64,000 nucleotides of DNA, taken from the NCBI RefSeq assembly GCF_009193215.1, contig NZ_VYVA01000002.1, positions 248,001 to 312,000 of the forward strand. The letters are read 5' to 3'. Under the pieces are notes generated by a model. It was given only the letters and a program-made list of their open reading frames with translations. It made no database searches and was not told the DNA's origin. The position numbers and the translations under genes were made by a program. Source of the DNA: Flavicella marina. GTDB taxonomy: Bacteria; Bacteroidota; Bacteroidia; Flavobacteriales; Flavobacteriaceae. Below are positions 63,274 through 64,000 of this stretch, in pieces (the first letter of the stretch is position 1; every line of letters starts with the position of its first letter).

Positions 63274-63281
63274 TATATTTG
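63274..63281 (+). promoter_or_regulatory. promoter -7 element of candidate small RNA 1
   Basis: TATATTTG, an exact TAnnTTTG box on the + strand with no + strand reading frame after it. It predicts a transcript start near 63286. Confidence 0.5.
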
Positions 63282-63285
63282 TAGT

Positions 63286-63368
63286 ATTAAATCATTAATG
63301 TAACTAAATCTTAGGGGTAGGATTTTAGTATAGCTCGAGCAAAATTATATTGCTCGAGTTTTTTTGTC
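63286..63368 (+). ncRNA. candidate small RNA 1
   Basis: About 82 bases from a predicted start to a terminator. It contains the block AATCTTAGGGGTAGG (63307-63321), then 11 bases, then GCTCG opening a hairpin (CTCGAGCAA/TTGCTCGAG), followed by about eight T. No open frame of useful length. The same block, spacing and terminator start recur 234 bases downstream. Named as a candidate only; no RNA family was verified. Confidence 0.5.
63341..63367 (+). terminator. terminator of candidate small RNA 1
   Basis: Perfect 9-bp stem CTCGAGCAA/TTGCTCGAG with a T-run only on the + strand side, although no + strand gene lies upstream. Confidence 0.7.
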
Positions 63369-63424
63369 AATATACCAAAATCACAAAATGCACTTATATT
63401 GATAATTGGTACGTTCAAGAATGA

Positions 63425-63446
63425 TAAGTCTACACTTATAGACTTA
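63425..63446. other. operator-like palindrome between the two small-RNA elements
   Basis: TAAGTCTA, a six-base spacer and TAGACTTA, a perfect 8-bp inverted repeat. It could be a protein site for the second element. No T-run, so it is not a terminator. Confidence 0.4.
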
Positions 63447-63479
63447 GTAATTTCTACTTGATAACCTTTGTTAATTTTA

Positions 63480-63600
63480 CAAAAGAATTAGTAAGTGTTT
63501 CGATTCTATTGCTATGAAAAGGAAATTGCTTTTATAAAGTAATCTTAGGGGTAGGGTTGCGTTATTGCTCGGCTTTCAGAAATGAAAGTCGAGTTTTTAT
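63480..63600 (+). ncRNA. candidate small RNA 2
   Basis: The second copy carries AATCTTAGGGGTAGG at 63541-63555, 11 bases, then GCTCG and a hairpin CTCGGCTTTCA/TGAAAGTCGAG with one G-U pair, followed by TTTTT at 63594-63598. The 5' end is uncertain: the nearest -7-like sequence is TAACCTTTG near 63462, which has one extra base. The 3' end touches the stop codon of the convergent glycosyltransferase. Confidence 0.45.
63568..63598 (+). terminator. terminator of candidate small RNA 2
   Basis: 11-bp stem with a GAAA loop and a T-run on the + strand. Read leftward there is no T-run after the stem, so it does not serve the glycosyltransferase. Confidence 0.65.
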
Positions 63601-64000
63601 TTCCAAGCTAAATACTTATCGGTTTGGATTTTTACAAGTTTTGGGTTTTCTGAATTTAATTTTTCTTTTGACATCACCCGTTCATATTTTTCTAGGTATC
63701 GCATCGTCATCAACTTGCTGTTGAATTGTTCTTTTGCATATTCATGACAAGTTTTTGGTGAATATGCATCGGAGTTTTTAACTGCATCGGTTAATGTTTC
63801 TTTACTGTTAGATAAGAAACCTACTTGCTCATTGACCAATTCGGGTAATGAACCATAAGGTGTTGCAAATACAGGACAACCATAATATAAACTTTCGGTA
63901 ATGGCCAATCCAAATGGTTCGTGCCACTTAATCGGAAAAATCAAACCTTTGGATTGATTTATTAGACTTGCTTTTTTTTGTTCGTCAACCATTCCGGCAA
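63597..64000 (-). CDS. GT4-type glycosyltransferase, C-terminal part
   Basis: The frame runs off the right edge; 134 residues are visible. LIFPIKWHEPFGLAITESLYYGCPVFATPYGSLPE is split here by the conserved EPFGL and E(S/A)xxxGxPV motifs of the nucleotide-sugar-binding site of GT-B family 4 enzymes, where the Glu pair binds the sugar nucleotide. The final 50 residues are helical. It transfers a sugar to an unknown acceptor; acceptor and start lie outside the window. Confidence 0.85.
   Translation of the reverse strand, partial: AGMVDEQKKASLINQSKGLIFPIKWHEPFGLAITESLYYGCPVFATPYGSLPELVNEQVGFLSNSKETLTDAVKNSDAYSPKTCHEYAKEQFNSKLMTMRYLEKYERVMSKEKLNSENPKLVKIQTDKYLAWK

Noticed and set aside
1-64000. 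tRNA, rRNA, CRISPR, insertion sequences, integrases, phage genes
   Set aside because: Gaps between genes are mostly short, and no cloverleaf, repeat-spacer pattern, terminal inverted repeat with transposase or integrase motif was seen.

Overview
The window is AT-rich chromosomal DNA from a member of the Bacteroidota, most likely a gliding, probably marine member of the Flavobacteriaceae. The evidence is a gldI gliding/type IX secretion lipoprotein gene, a secreted protein with a type IX (Por) sorting tail, PUR-like (DUF3276), DUF368, DUF1573 and DUF3570 families, a long NusB, and repeated matches to the Bacteroidota promoter (TTG, about 18-23 nt, TAnnTTTG) in place of Shine-Dalgarno signals. 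I see no rRNA, tRNA, CRISPR array, integrase or insertion sequence. Most of the window is core genome, with a few accessory patches.

Layout from left to right. 1-5.0 kb: 3' part of a large T9SS-exported protein, a small beta-barrel, a membrane metallophosphoesterase and an unknown partner. 5.0-12 kb: typA, rmuC, then a leftward pyrR-pyrB-STAS-like-rnz run. 12-18 kb: a TPR protein, tandem DUF368 (PopT-type) lipid-carrier translocases, ffh-folD. 18-22 kb: tandem msrB (one cytosolic, one exported), an M48 lipoprotein protease, an M1 aminopeptidase, ndk. 22-27 kb: nrnA and four consecutive peptidyl-prolyl isomerase genes (gldI, an FkpA-like gene, a tandem-FKBP gene and a cyclophilin-FKBP fusion), then a PAP2 phosphatase. 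27-37 kb: PUR protein, ABC exporter, nusB-DUF1573-yajC-YbbR-coaE, an RprXY-like two-component pair, idi, queD. 37-44 kb (leftward): YhcH-like protein, adenine-deaminase-type enzyme, and a run of thioredoxin-ApbE-DUF4266-DUF3570-sialate esterase, then a cold-shock gene. 44-46.4 kb: arsenic operon arsR-DUF6428-arsC-acr3 with a clear palindromic operator. 46.5-51.3 kb: aminotransferase, OstA/LptA-like protein, half-size asparaginase, and an ECF sigma/anti-sigma/sensor set. 51.3-58 kb: a conserved unknown protein, PhnP-like MBL hydrolase, esterase, a dihydroorotase homologue without its HxH metal ligands, a decayed MBL pseudogene and eno. 58-64 kb: a symporter fused to a periplasmic binding domain, a TPR histidine kinase with a LytTR regulator, an unknown first gene of that operon, and the 3' part of a glycosyltransferase.

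The best candidates for something undescribed are two + strand terminator-ended elements at 63.3 and 63.55 kb that share a 15-nt identical block and have no + strand gene (candidate small RNAs), the thioredoxin-ApbE-DUF4266-DUF3570 envelope redox cluster, the peptidyl-prolyl isomerase cluster, and the probable pseudo-dihydroorotase. All function calls come from reading motifs by eye; no database search was run.
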